Assembly (NCBI GenBank): GCA_900466945.1
Contig: UBNV01000010.1
Location: 62,001 to 126,000 of the forward strand
Length of the DNA: 64,000 nucleotides
Reading direction: 5' to 3'
DNA from: Hyphomicrobiales bacterium
Lineage (GTDB): Bacteria > Pseudomonadota > Alphaproteobacteria > Rhizobiales > Rhizobiaceae
In this document: positions 34,632-43,461 of the stretch, one piece after another
How the letters are laid out: every line of letters starts with the position of its first letter
Numbering within the stretch: position 1 is the first letter of the stretch
The notes under the pieces: model-generated
What the model was told of the DNA's origin: nothing
The model's database searches: none
What the model saw: the letters and a program-made list of their open reading frames with translations, nothing else
Position numbers and translations under genes: made by a program

Positions 34632-36410
34632 GTGACAGAGTATTCCTTCGGGCCCCTGATCGAGAATGACGGTGTCCTGTTTCGCTTCTGGGCGCCGCAA
34701 GTCGAAAGAGTTTTCATCGAGTTCGATGGTGCTCCGCGGCAGGAAATGGAGGTGCACGCGGACGGCTGGTTCAAGGTCAAGGTTTCAGAGGCAAAATGCG
34801 GGACGCGCTACCGCTTCCTCCTGCCAGACGGGCTTTCCGTTCCGGATCCCGCCAGCCGTCATCAGCCGGACGACGTGTTCGGTCCGAGCGAAGTCGTCGA
34901 TCTGGGCGACCTCTGGGCAAGGGATTCCGTCTGGCGCGGGAGGCCGTGGCACGAAACGGTGCTCTACGAACTGCATGTCGGAGCGTTTACGGAGGAGGGG
35001 ACTTTTCGCGCGGCCATCGATCGGCTCGATCATCTGTCCAAGCTCGGCGTTACAGCGATCCAACTCATGCCCATTGCCGATTATCCGGGGCGGTGGAACT
35101 GGGGTTATGACGGCGTGCTGCCCTATGCGCCGGATAGCCGCTATGGGCGACCGGAGGATCTGTTCGAACTCGTCGAGGCAGCACACAGGCGAGGGATCTC
35201 GGTCTTCCTCGATGTCGTCTATAATCACTTCGGACCATCGGGCAATTTCCTGCCAGCCTATGCGCCACTCTTCACGCCGCATCACCAGACGTCTTGGGGC
35301 GACGGGATCAATTTCGACGACGCAAAGAATGGTCCGATCCGCGAATTTCTGCTGCAAAATTCGCTTTACTGGATCGAGCACTTTCATATCGACGGCCTTC
35401 GTTTCGACGCGGTCCATGCAATCTGCGACGACAGCGCCCGCCATTTTCTCGAAGAACTCGCAGTCCGTATCCGCCGAAAATTTCCGGATCGCCATGTGCA
35501 TCTGATCGTCGAAAACGAGGAGAATGATCCTGGGCTCTTGTCCCGGGACGCGGTCGCTCGCGCGTCCTTGTTCGACGCCCAGTGGAACGATGATGTGCAT
35601 CATGCGCTGCATGTCGCGACAACAGGTGAAACATTCGGCTACTATGGCGACTATGCGGAGGCCATCGAGGCCCTGGCGAAGGCACTGGCCGAGGGGTTTG
35701 TCTACCAGGGGGAGGTCATGCCCTATCGCGGCGAACGACGCGGTGCACCAAGCGGCCACCTTCCACCCACAGCCTTCGTTTCCTTTCTGCACAATCACGA
35801 TCATGTCGGCAATCGTGCCGCCGGTGATCGGGTGATGGCAACCTTGCCGGAGCCTGCGCTCGCCTTCGCCGTCTCGTTGATGTTGCTCTCCCCACAGGTG
35901 CCCATGTTGTTCATGGGGGAGGAATGGTGTTCGAAGCGGCCGTTCCCATACTTCTGTGACTTCGATGAAGATCTGAATGCCGCGGTCCGCAAAGGTCGGC
36001 AGGAGGAACTGTCCCAAATGCCGGGTTTTGACGGCGAGCATGTCCTCGACCCGACTGCTGAAGAGACCTTCCGCTCTGCGGTGCTCGATTGGGAGGTCGC
36101 TTCATCCGAATCCGGATCTGTCTGGGTCGAACGCTATAGGCAGATGATCGGCCTGCGGCGCGAACGTGTTGTTCCCTTGGTTTCGATGATGTCGAAAGGT
36201 GGCCGGCACTGGGTGAGAGAGGGTGTCTTGCGTGTCGAGTGGCCGCTCGACGATGGGCGGGTCTATCTCCTCGTCGCCAATCCGTCAGACCGCTACATTC
36301 GCACGCAGATGCAAGCGGATATCACCGATGTACTCTACGCCCTCGGCGAACATCGTCCGGACGGGGTGGGGGCATGGTCGCTGGTCTTCGGTATTACGGC
36401 CGGGCCCTGA
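34632..36410 (+). CDS. treZ: Malto-oligosyltrehalose trehalohydrolase
   Basis: A 592-residue GH13 enzyme that releases trehalose from the end of maltooligosyltrehalose. An N-terminal CBM48-like domain (LFRFWAPQVERVFIEFDG) precedes the barrel. Catalytic sites are the nucleophile Asp in DGLRFDAVHAI (about residue 259), acid Glu in LIVENEEND (about 293) and HNHDHVGNR (about 386). GTG 34632 is chosen for its GGAG at 8 nt; codons back to 34599 are open but lack a good start. TreY (synthase), needed to make its substrate, is not in the window. Confidence 0.9.
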   Translation: MTEYSFGPLIENDGVLFRFWAPQVERVFIEFDGAPRQEMEVHADGWFKVKVSEAKCGTRYRFLLPDGLSVPDPASRHQPDDVFGPSEVVDLGDLWARDSVWRGRPWHETVLYELHVGAFTEEGTFRAAIDRLDHLSKLGVTAIQLMPIADYPGRWNWGYDGVLPYAPDSRYGRPEDLFELVEAAHRRGISVFLDVVYNHFGPSGNFLPAYAPLFTPHHQTSWGDGINFDDAKNGPIREFLLQNSLYWIEHFHIDGLRFDAVHAICDDSARHFLEELAVRIRRKFPDRHVHLIVENEENDPGLLSRDAVARASLFDAQWNDDVHHALHVATTGETFGYYGDYAEAIEALAKALAEGFVYQGEVMPYRGERRGAPSGHLPPTAFVSFLHNHDHVGNRAAGDRVMATLPEPALAFAVSLMLLSPQVPMLFMGEEWCSKRPFPYFCDFDEDLNAAVRKGRQEELSQMPGFDGEHVLDPTAEETFRSAVLDWEVASSESGSVWVERYRQMIGLRRERVVPLVSMMSKGGRHWVREGVLRVEWPLDDGRVYLLVANPSDRYIRTQMQADITDVLYALGEHRPDGVGAWSLVFGITAGP

Positions 36411-36415
36411 TCGCC

Positions 36416-36461
36416 TGGCCGACAGAGGTCGAGGTTCCTTAGGCACTCATCCTGTCGGCCA
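36416..36461. terminator. Inverted repeat between convergent treZ and the AerR-like gene
   Basis: TGGCCGACAG (36416-36425) and CTGTCGGCCA (36452-36461) are perfect 10-bp arms around a 26-nt loop, located where treZ and the minus-strand cobalamin protein converge. The right arm is inside the C-terminal codons of the latter. The long loop and missing T-run make terminator function uncertain. Confidence 0.35.
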
Positions 36462-37365
36462 ACTGCATGACTTCGAGCGCAGATTTTGCGACCATGTCGG
36501 CCCCGATCGCGCCGAAGGCGACGGGGTTCTTCATGACGGCCGGTCCGCCGACCGCAATCTTCATTCGGCTCAGGGCCCTGTTGGATTGGACCCGACGAAT
36601 GGCCTCGGCACATTCTTCGACCTCGTCGACGCGACCGACCGATATGCCGAGAAGGGCATAAGAAGAATTCGACAGGCGCATGTAGAGGCTGTCGTCGAGT
36701 TCCAGGTCCGCGCCACCATCGACGTCCCAGCCCATGTCACGAAAACAGGAGGCGACGATCGAAACGCCGATCGTGTGCATGGCGCCTTGTGTTCGCGCGA
36801 GCAGCACGCGTCTCGCCCGTTGTCTGTCTCTCATCGTCTGGCTGCGATTCTGGGACAGATGATTGACGATCATACCCAGCCTTGTTGACGCAACGGCCAC
36901 CTGGATGAAATCCGTCTCATCATTGCACCAGAGACGCCCAAGCTGTGCTGCTACGGGTGAAAAGAGGTGGATCGCCAGCGTATGCATCGGAATGTCGCTG
37001 CGCTGCAGTTCCTCGATCATCTCACGATGGCCGCGAGGGTCTGGCTGCACCAGCACCTGCGCCAGAGCTCCGCGATAGGTGATCGCCTTTTCCGTTCCCG
37101 GAAGTTCCCGCGCCTTCGGGTCGAGCTCCGGATACAGGTGCAGGTCGATCTCCGGTGGAACCTTGTCGTCCTGGAGATCAGTCACGAACTCCTTTTGCGC
37201 CGCCTCGACAAGTCGAGGGACGGCACCCCTGATCGCACTTTCCAGAATCTTCTGCTCGAGGCTGGAGAGCCTCGGGTCGCCTGCATTCTGTCCTGATTTG
37301 CCACTATTCTTGTAAGGAGGCTCATCCGTCCCTTTCGGCGGCCCCCCAAATCTATCACCCGCCAT
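36439..37365 (-). CDS. Cobalamin (B12)-binding regulator, AerR/PpaA-like paralogue
   Basis: A 308-residue protein with a helical N-terminal part and a C-terminal B12-binding Rossmann domain. In the second gene of this kind here (45895) the sequence APYGEQHTLMPHL carries the putative cobalamin-ligating His; the same place in this protein reads TQGAMHTIGVSI. Later features such as KIAVGGPAVMKNPVAFGAIGADMVAKSA fit the domain end. ATG 37365 has GGGAGGGTGAC before it and is preferred over 37404. Next to dxs at the edge of the photosynthesis cluster, it may be a second light-responsive antirepressor. Function inferred. Confidence 0.75.
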   Translation of the reverse strand: MAGDRFGGPPKGTDEPPYKNSGKSGQNAGDPRLSSLEQKILESAIRGAVPRLVEAAQKEFVTDLQDDKVPPEIDLHLYPELDPKARELPGTEKAITYRGALAQVLVQPDPRGHREMIEELQRSDIPMHTLAIHLFSPVAAQLGRLWCNDETDFIQVAVASTRLGMIVNHLSQNRSQTMRDRQRARRVLLARTQGAMHTIGVSIVASCFRDMGWDVDGGADLELDDSLYMRLSNSSYALLGISVGRVDEVEECAEAIRRVQSNRALSRMKIAVGGPAVMKNPVAFGAIGADMVAKSALEVMQLADRMSA

Positions 37366-37486
37366 GTCACCCTCCCGGTCATCGGCTTGGGCGGTATCGC
37401 TCATCCCGATGGGATACTACTCCATTCTCTCGTCACCGCAAACTTCTCGTAGTCTTATACGTCTGTCGGCGTCCTGCGGTTTAGCT

Positions 37487-39376
37487 TCAGCGATCCTCCG
37501 CGCGGTGGAGACGCGTTGTCAGTTCCTGCTGCCCGGCCCTTCCTGATCGGCGAATCTCGCTATGAACGCGGCTCGAAGCGATGCCATTGCGGGCCGCAGC
37601 GGCGATGTGGCGCGCTGTCAGTTTGGCTTCCTCGTACATGTCGTCCGAGCTTGCCTGTGCAATGAACGTGTCGGGTAATGTCAATGTTCGTACGGCACAG
37701 CGTCCGTCGAGCATGCCGCGATTGGCGAGGTGATGCAGGACGAGTGCGCCGAAGCCGCCCGTTGCGCCTTCCTCGACCGTGACGAGCATGGCGTGGTTGT
37801 CGACCAGATCGGCAATCAGGGCCGCGTCCAGCGGTTTGGCAAAACGCGCATCGACAACGGTAACCGAAATGCCCTCCAGAGCGAGCAGGCGGCGTGCCTT
37901 CAGGCAGTCTGCGAGCCGCGTGCCGAATGAAAGCAGGGCAACCTGGGTTCCCTGTTCGACGACGCGGCCGCGGCCGATCGGCAGCATCTCTCCCTTCGCT
38001 GGCATGGTGACGCCCGTGCCTTCACCGCGTGGATAACGAAAGGCGATGGGACCCTCGTCGTGCCCGGCGGCGGTTGCCACCATATGGACCAGTTCCGCCT
38101 CGTCGCTGGCAGCCATCACGGTGAAACCCGGGAGATGGGCGAGATACATGATATCGAAAGCGCCGGCATGGGTCGGTCCGTCGGCGCCGACCAGTCCGGC
38201 GCGGTCGATCGCGAAACGCACCGGAAGCTGTTGCAGGGCAACGTCATGGATGATCTGGTCGTAGGCGCGCTGCAGGAAGGTCGAATAGATCGCGCAGAAT
38301 GGCTTCATGCCACTTGCTGCCAGGCCTGCGGCAAAGGTCACTGCGTGTTGTTCCGCGATCCCGACATCGAATGTGCGATCAGGGAACGCGGCTTCGAAGC
38401 GGTCGATGCCGGTGCCGGAGGCCATGGCCGCCGTAATGGCGACGATCCGGTCATCCGCCTTCGCCTCGTTGATCAAGGCATCCGCGAAGACCTTCGTATA
38501 GCTCGGCGCCTTGGTCGGCACCTTGATCTGGACACCGGTCGTCACGTCAAAGGGATTGACGCCATGGTATTTGTCCGCGGCTTGTTCCGCCGGATCATAA
38601 CCTGCGCCCTTCCTTGTCACGACATGCAGCAGAACCGGACCGGTCTCGGTCTCGTGTAGGTCAGTCAAAAGAGGTATCAAGACGTCGAGATCGTGGCCAT
38701 CCACCGGGCCTCGATAGTCGAAGCCGAAATTCTGAAATAGATTGCCCGCCAAGGTTTGCGCCCTCTCTCGGATCGCGGCCAGATGACCGGTCAGCGCGCC
38801 AGTGGATGCCGAGATCGACATGTCGTTGTCGTTAAGGATCACGATCAGGCGGCGACCCGACCTGCCGGCATTGTTCATGGCCTCGAAGGCCATGCCTGCA
38901 GACATGGCGCCGTCGCCAATAATGCAAACAACGTGTCCGTGTTCGCCCATGAGGTCGCGTGCCGTGGCAAACCCGAGGCCGGCGGAAATGGAGGTGGAGG
39001 AATGAGCGGCCCCGAAGGGATCAAAAGCACTTTCCATGCGGCGAGTGAAACCGGAAAGGCCGTTGCGCTTTCTCAGACTCCGCATCCTGTCGCGTCGTCC
39101 CGTGAGGATCTTGTGGGGATAGCACTGATGGCTCACATCCCAGATGATCGTGTCTCTCGGGGCATCGAAGACCGAGTGTAACGCGACCGTCAATTCGATG
39201 ACACCTAGGCTGGACCCGAGATGGCCGCCCGTCTCCGAGACAATCCTGAGGGTTTCTCCCCTCAATTCCCGCGCCAGATCACAGAGTTCGGCCTGACCCA
39301 TGCGCTTCAGATCGTCCGGTGATTTCACCTGGTCGAGCAAAGGGGTGGCGACGTCATTCGCACAAGACAAACCCAC
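37487..39376 (-). CDS. dxs: 1-deoxy-D-xylulose-5-phosphate synthase
   Basis: A 629-residue thiamine-diphosphate enzyme condensing pyruvate and glyceraldehyde-3-phosphate, first step of the MEP isoprenoid route feeding carotenoid and phytyl synthesis. The ThDP motif [16 protein letters not shown] is at residues 154-169, cofactor His51 in [10 protein letters not shown], and catalytic Glu in [13 protein letters not shown] (about 378). Length is normal. Its location beside photosynthesis genes, with a PpsR-type box upstream (39507-39524), suggests a pigment-dedicated copy; a housekeeping dxs may exist elsewhere. Confidence 0.95.
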   Translation of the reverse strand: MGLSCANDVATPLLDQVKSPDDLKRMGQAELCDLARELRGETLRIVSETGGHLGSSLGVIELTVALHSVFDAPRDTIIWDVSHQCYPHKILTGRRDRMRSLRKRNGLSGFTRRMESAFDPFGAAHSSTSISAGLGFATARDLMGEHGHVVCIIGDGAMSAGMAFEAMNNAGRSGRRLIVILNDNDMSISASTGALTGHLAAIRERAQTLAGNLFQNFGFDYRGPVDGHDLDVLIPLLTDLHETETGPVLLHVVTRKGAGYDPAEQAADKYHGVNPFDVTTGVQIKVPTKAPSYTKVFADALINEAKADDRIVAITAAMASGTGIDRFEAAFPDRTFDVGIAEQHAVTFAAGLAASGMKPFCAIYSTFLQRAYDQIIHDVALQQLPVRFAIDRAGLVGADGPTHAGAFDIMYLAHLPGFTVMAASDEAELVHMVATAAGHDEGPIAFRYPRGEGTGVTMPAKGEMLPIGRGRVVEQGTQVALLSFGTRLADCLKARRLLALEGISVTVVDARFAKPLDAALIADLVDNHAMLVTVEEGATGGFGALVLHHLANRGMLDGRCAVRTLTLPDTFIAQASSDDMYEEAKLTARHIAAAARNGIASSRVHSEIRRSGRAGQQELTTRLHRAEDR

Positions 39377-39506
39377 TGCGCTCTCCTCCCACGCATGTGG
39401 CCGATTCTTCTAGACGTGGTGTTGACGAGGCTGCCGATCTGGCAGGAACGGCAACGAATGCCTGAGAATGGTCCAATATGCACATATTCGGAGAAGATGA
39501 GCGATA

Positions 39507-39524
39507 TGTAAACTTTTTTTTACA
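39507..39524 (-). promoter_or_regulatory. PpsR-type box upstream of dxs
   Basis: TGT at 39507-39509 and ACA at 39522-39524 are separated by exactly 12 nt, matching the TGT-N12-ACA target of PpsR/CrtJ. On the minus strand the end of the box contains TTTACA as a possible -35, followed after 17 nt by GAATAT. It lies 131 bp upstream of the dxs start. Confidence 0.6.
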
Positions 39525-39578
39525 CATTCATTTCGATTTCCGCCGGAATTTTCATCCCGGCGGAAGAAAGCAGACCAA

Positions 39579-39962
39579 TTATTGGGCTGTGCTGAAGGTT
39601 TTCAGATAGGCGATCACGTCGGCCACGTCTTTCGGATCCTTGAGACCCGCGAACGCCATTCGTGTCCCCTTCACGACCCCACGAGGGTTCGCCAAATAGG
39701 CCGTGAGCTGGGCATCGTCCCACACCTTGCCGGCGCCGAAGTCAGTCATTGCCTTGGAATATTTGAAGCCTTCCACAGTGCCTGGTTGCCTGCCGATCAC
39801 GCCTTGAAGCGAGGGGCCGACCTTGTTTTTGTCGCTGTCGACATTGTGACACGCCGCACACTTCTTGAACACTGTTTCGCCGGCCGCCACATCCTGGGCA
39901 AAGGCGCTAGAAGACAGCAGAAGTGCTGCGGCGGTGCATGCGGCGGCAATTATCCTCGACAT
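39579..39962 (-). CDS. Periplasmic cytochrome c2-like class I c-type cytochrome
   Basis: A 127-residue secreted monohaem cytochrome. The signal peptide MSRIIAAACTAAALLLSSSA is cleaved after FAQ. Haem motif C35-A-A-C38-H39 and axial Met102 in GTRMAFAGL are present. The small soluble form fits an electron donor to the reaction centre or its PufC subunit. ATG 39962 follows GGGAGGATACAC. A perfect PpsR-type box lies 37-54 bp upstream, shared with tspO, which supports a role in phototrophic electron flow. Confidence 0.88.
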   Translation of the reverse strand: MSRIIAAACTAAALLLSSSAFAQDVAAGETVFKKCAACHNVDSDKNKVGPSLQGVIGRQPGTVEGFKYSKAMTDFGAGKVWDDAQLTAYLANPRGVVKGTRMAFAGLKDPKDVADVIAYLKTFSTAQ

Positions 39963-39998
39963 GTGTATCCTCCCATGGAATCGCGGATTCAAATCATA

Positions 39999-40016
39999 TG
40001 TAATGCTGGCATGACA
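39999..40016. promoter_or_regulatory. PpsR-type box between the cytochrome gene and tspO
   Basis: TGTAATGCTGGCATGACA is an exact TGT-N12-ACA box in the divergent gap. For tspO, ATGACA at the box end could act as -35, with TAGCCG at 40033-40038 after 16 nt. It is also 37 bp upstream of the cytochrome start, so both genes may answer to PpsR. Confidence 0.6.
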
Positions 40017-40133
40017 TTTTTCCATACTCCCCTAGCCGGGAGTTTGGTTGCCTGCGGGTCGCAGACCGATTTGCGGAACCGAGACGCAGGCCTTATGCGT
40101 TTGATTATACGAAAACCAACCCGGAGCCGGATC

Positions 40134-40580
40134 ATGGCCGCAGCCATCTTTGTTGTCATCGTGCTTGCAGCCGCATCCAGTGGGGCAATCTTCAAACCTG
40201 GTGCGTGGTATGAAAACTTACGCAAGCCCGGCTGGACACCTCCGAACTGGGCCTTCCCGGTCGTCTGGTCTATCCTTTATGTGATGATCGGCTATGCCGG
40301 CTGGCTGGTGTGGACCATGGTTGGCTGGTCATCGCCGATGGCCTTCTGGGCGCTGCAGATGGTGGTCAATGCCCTCTGGTCCTACTTCTTCTTCGGGCGT
40401 CGCCGCATGGATCTGGCGCTGATCGATGTTGCGGTCCTTTGGCTGGCGGTTGCTCTGTTCATTCTGACTGCCTGGCCGGTATCGCCGCTGGCCTCTCTGC
40501 TCTTCGTGCCCTATCTCGCATGGGTAACGGCGGCTGCCACCCTCAATCATTCGGTTCGTCGGCTCAATCCCGGGGCCTGA
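40134..40580 (+). CDS. tspO: TspO/MBR family tryptophan-rich sensory protein
   Basis: A 148-residue membrane protein with five hydrophobic helices and the family motif KPGAWYENLRKPGWTPPNWAFPVVWSILY (about residues 21-49). TspO in phototrophic alphaproteobacteria modulates tetrapyrrole handling and pigment gene expression in response to oxygen. ATG 40134 has GGAG 7 nt upstream; ATG 40095 would add 13 residues. A PpsR-type box lies upstream. Its last 34 bp overlap the 3' end of the convergent small ORF at 40547. Confidence 0.87.
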   Translation: MAAAIFVVIVLAAASSGAIFKPGAWYENLRKPGWTPPNWAFPVVWSILYVMIGYAGWLVWTMVGWSSPMAFWALQMVVNALWSYFFFGRRRMDLALIDVAVLWLAVALFILTAWPVSPLASLLFVPYLAWVTAAATLNHSVRRLNPGA

Positions 40581-40849
40581 GCTGCCAATCTCGATCGCAG
40601 GTCCAGAAGGAAGGCTATCAACGAGACAGCCAGTAGCGCTGCGAGTACGGGGACTGGGCCCTGGCGTATCGCCAGGCCGAAAGCCGCGAGCAGGGCGCTT
40701 CCCGAAATGGCGTTGGGAATGAAGCTACGGAGCGTGGCGGCAGGGGTTGAAGACCGCCAAGCGGCAATGATCGTGACTGTCCAGAGAACGAAGATCGCAA
40801 TCACGCTGATCCAGCCGGACGTGAAGAGTGCGGTGAACAATGCGGTCAT
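40547..40849 (-). CDS. Small membrane protein downstream of bchP, function unknown
   Basis: A 100-residue hydrophobic protein with about three membrane helices (SGWISVIAIFVLWTVTIIAAW, GSALLAAFGLAI, VLAALLAVSLIAFLLDL) and a basic C-terminus. ATG 40849 overlaps the bchP stop by 4 bp, so it is translationally coupled to bchP. I do not recognise the family. Position suggests a helper in bacteriochlorophyll synthesis or delivery. The 3' end overlaps tspO on the other strand. Confidence 0.65.
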   Translation of the reverse strand: MTALFTALFTSGWISVIAIFVLWTVTIIAAWRSSTPAATLRSFIPNAISGSALLAAFGLAIRQGPVPVLAALLAVSLIAFLLDLRSRLAAQAPGLSRRTE

Positions 40850-42051
40850 CTCTGGCCTGCCGGTATCCCGAATAGCTGTGCGAGATCCTTGGCGAAGACG
40901 CGGATATGGCCCAGCGGATCGCGACGGACGAGCTTCTTGTTGAGGTAGGACTCCCATGTCAGACGTTGCACATCTGGATCGGCACACATGGCCACGAATT
41001 TTTCGCGGAAGCGGTCGTTGCGGTACCATACCATCTGCATGATGCCGAGGATCAGGAATACGCGCCCATGCGCGCGCATGAAATTTTTGCGGGCCTCGGC
41101 GAGTGGCCTGCCGCTGCTCATAAGCAGCGATTGATGCGTGGCGTCTGCCGATAGTTGGCCGCACAGCATGGCATAATAAATCCCTTCGCCCGAGGATGGC
41201 GCGACGGTGCCGGCGGCATCGCCGGCGAGAAGCACATTGCGGCCGTTGTCCCAGCGCTTCATCGGCTTCAGCGGCAAGGGGGCTCCTTCGCGCCTGACGA
41301 CACGACAATCAGCGAGGCCGGCCGCGTGTTTGAGCTTTGCGGTCGCTTCGCGGATGTTGTGTCCCTTGACTGCGGTGCCTGTGCCGATGCTGGTGTGACC
41401 GCCATGCGGGAAAACCCAGCCGTAGAAGTCGGGCGAGATCCGGCCGTCATAAACGACATCACACCGATCGGCGCGGAAGACCGCAGGATCGGCTTCTTCA
41501 GGGCTTTCGACGATCTCGTGATAGGCGAAGACATAAGGCGGCTTTCGCGCGGCGGGAAACATCAGTCGCCTTACGGCGGAGTTGGCACCGTCAGCGCCGA
41601 TCACGCGGCGTGCTGTGATCTGGATGGTCGCACGACCCGCCTCGGCTGCGGTTGGTGTCAGGGTGAGTTCGAGCGCGTCGTTCGCTGCTTCGCTGATCGT
41701 CTCCAGCTTTGCCGTCAGGCGGTCAGCGCCAGCATCGGCGGCGCGCTGGCGCAGGTAGGGGTCGAAGGTTGCGCGATCGACCATGCCGACATAGCCGATA
41801 TCGCCAATGGTCATGTCGACGCTCCGACCGGAGGGCGCGATGATGCGGGCGGCATTTGCCCGCGAGACCAGTTGCGTCTCCGGAATAGCGAAATCGGCAA
41901 GGGCTCGCGATGGGATGGCGCCGCCGCAGGGCTTGATGCGATTGTCGGGGTCGATCAGAACGACACTATGGCCCATCTCGGCTAATCTCTCGGCCGCCAT
42001 GGCACCACAGGGGCCTCCGCCGATGACCGCGACATCATAGAACTTGCGCAT
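40846..42051 (-). CDS. bchP: Geranylgeranyl diphosphate/geranylgeranyl-bacteriochlorophyll reductase
   Basis: A 401-residue FAD-dependent reductase that saturates the geranylgeranyl tail to phytyl in bacteriochlorophyll. The N-terminal FAD motif is IGGGPCGAMAAE (about residues 10-21), with PCGGAIPSRAL (about 41-51) and LLAGDAAGTVAPSSGEGIYYAM as later cofactor segments. ATG 42051 follows GGAGACGCGC. It sits in the minus-strand block bchG, carrier, bchP and small ORF. Confidence 0.95.
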   Translation of the reverse strand: MRKFYDVAVIGGGPCGAMAAERLAEMGHSVVLIDPDNRIKPCGGAIPSRALADFAIPETQLVSRANAARIIAPSGRSVDMTIGDIGYVGMVDRATFDPYLRQRAADAGADRLTAKLETISEAANDALELTLTPTAAEAGRATIQITARRVIGADGANSAVRRLMFPAARKPPYVFAYHEIVESPEEADPAVFRADRCDVVYDGRISPDFYGWVFPHGGHTSIGTGTAVKGHNIREATAKLKHAAGLADCRVVRREGAPLPLKPMKRWDNGRNVLLAGDAAGTVAPSSGEGIYYAMLCGQLSADATHQSLLMSSGRPLAEARKNFMRAHGRVFLILGIMQMVWYRNDRFREKFVAMCADPDVQRLTWESYLNKKLVRRDPLGHIRVFAKDLAQLFGIPAGQR

Positions 42052-42086
42052 GCGCGTCTCCGTGCCGGCAGGGCCGGCGCCAGGGT

Positions 42087-43451
42087 TCATTCTCCAGGCA
42101 TGAAAGCAGTGTCGGGCATGGTCTCCCGGGGTGTTTTGCCCGTTCGGCCGATGCGCGTGGCAACAAGGGCAGAGATGAGAAACAGGGCAGCTTCGATCGA
42201 AAAGACGGCAGCGAATGCGTTTGCATCGTTGCCCGTCAGCCAGCGACCCAGATCGAGGGCTATCGTGCCCAGGACGCCGCCCAGCCCGAAGGCCACGGCC
42301 TGCGCCGCGCCCCAGATGCCCATGCGCATCCCGTAGTTCGATGTTCGACCGCGGCCAGCGAGGATCATCATCGTGCCTATGGCGGCAACGGCGAAGGCGC
42401 CGTTGGCCGTGCCGAGCAGCAAGATATTGATCTGTAGAGGCCAATTCGGTGCCGCCTGGGCCGAGAAAGCGAGCGCTGCGAGCGCAAGAGCGGATCCAAA
42501 ACAGCCCGATGTGATGAAATGTCTGGGCAGGTCCGGGTGGCGTTTGCCGAAAAAGGCCCCTGAAAGCCCGACCATAATCATGCCGAGGAGAACGCCTGCA
42601 TGTTGCGTGCCGGACAGGCTGGTGGTCTCGCCCGGCGTCATGCCGAAGAGAAGTCCGGCATAGGGCTCTAGAATGAGGTCCTGCGTCGCGAAGGCCAGCA
42701 TCGAAAGGAAGATGAACACCGTGAAGAGTCTCGCCTCGCGATCCTCCAGAACATCTTTGAGGCTGTCGCGAAAGCTCGTCGATACTTCCCGGGATCTTGA
42801 TGTCTCGACGGTTGGTCGTGCCTCCATGCCGGCAACGCCGACGAGACCGACCACAAACGCAGCCACGCCGGTCGCAGCGGTGATGGCAATCAGCCGCTCG
42901 TGCGAATAGGGATCGAGTTGGGATCCGACCACAATTGAGGTGATGATGATGCCTGTAATCATCAGCATCCAGGTGATCGTCGCCGCTGCGGGACGTCGCT
43001 CCACCGCGGTCTTCATCGCAATCAGCGCCAGTAGCGAGGTGCCGGAAGCGCCAATACCTATCCCGATCAGGACGTAGGCGAGCACCGCGGCGATGGTGCC
43101 GGCGAGGAAGGAGTGTTCGAAGAGAAGCGTTGTGGCTGCAGCGCCGGTTCCGGCACAGGCGAGAAGTGCGAGGCCGCCGATGATCCACAGAGTTCGCGAG
43201 CGCCCGGTATCCGACTTGTGCCCCCAGACCGGTCGCGTGATCTGGACACCGTAATGCAGCCCGACCAGGAGGCCCGGGATCACGGCCGCCAAACCGAGTT
43301 CGACAATCATGACACGGTTAAGCGTCGAGGTCGTCAGCACCACAATCGCGCCGAGTGCTGCCTGGACAAGGCCGAGGCGGATGATCGCAAGCCAGCCCAG
43401 TCCTTCGATGGAGGGTCGGTGCTTCGCCGTATTTGAAATTGCCCGGCCCAT
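42087..43451 (-). CDS. BCD-family MFS transporter (Bch2/PucC-like)
   Basis: A 454-residue, 12-helix membrane protein of the bacteriochlorophyll delivery (BCD) group, with the family start IRLGLVQAALGAIVVLTTSTLNRVMIVELGL (about residues 23-53) and QDLILEPYAGLLFGMTPGETTSLSG near the middle. Homologues lie between bchG and bchP in purple bacteria and are thought to deliver pigment to antenna assembly. ATG 43451 follows AGGAGGCGGGCG. It is paralogous to LhaA at 55849. Confidence 0.9.
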   Translation of the reverse strand: MGRAISNTAKHRPSIEGLGWLAIIRLGLVQAALGAIVVLTTSTLNRVMIVELGLAAVIPGLLVGLHYGVQITRPVWGHKSDTGRSRTLWIIGGLALLACAGTGAAATTLLFEHSFLAGTIAAVLAYVLIGIGIGASGTSLLALIAMKTAVERRPAAATITWMLMITGIIITSIVVGSQLDPYSHERLIAITAATGVAAFVVGLVGVAGMEARPTVETSRSREVSTSFRDSLKDVLEDREARLFTVFIFLSMLAFATQDLILEPYAGLLFGMTPGETTSLSGTQHAGVLLGMIMVGLSGAFFGKRHPDLPRHFITSGCFGSALALAALAFSAQAAPNWPLQINILLLGTANGAFAVAAIGTMMILAGRGRTSNYGMRMGIWGAAQAVAFGLGGVLGTIALDLGRWLTGNDANAFAAVFSIEAALFLISALVATRIGRTGKTPRETMPDTAFMPGE

Positions 43452-43461
43452 CGCCCGCCTC

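Noticed and set aside
40846..43188. Extension of bchP to a 780-codon product
   Set aside because: The added N-terminal part lies over the MFS carrier gene in another frame and is Arg/His-rich noise. The true start is ATG 42051 with a ribosome site.
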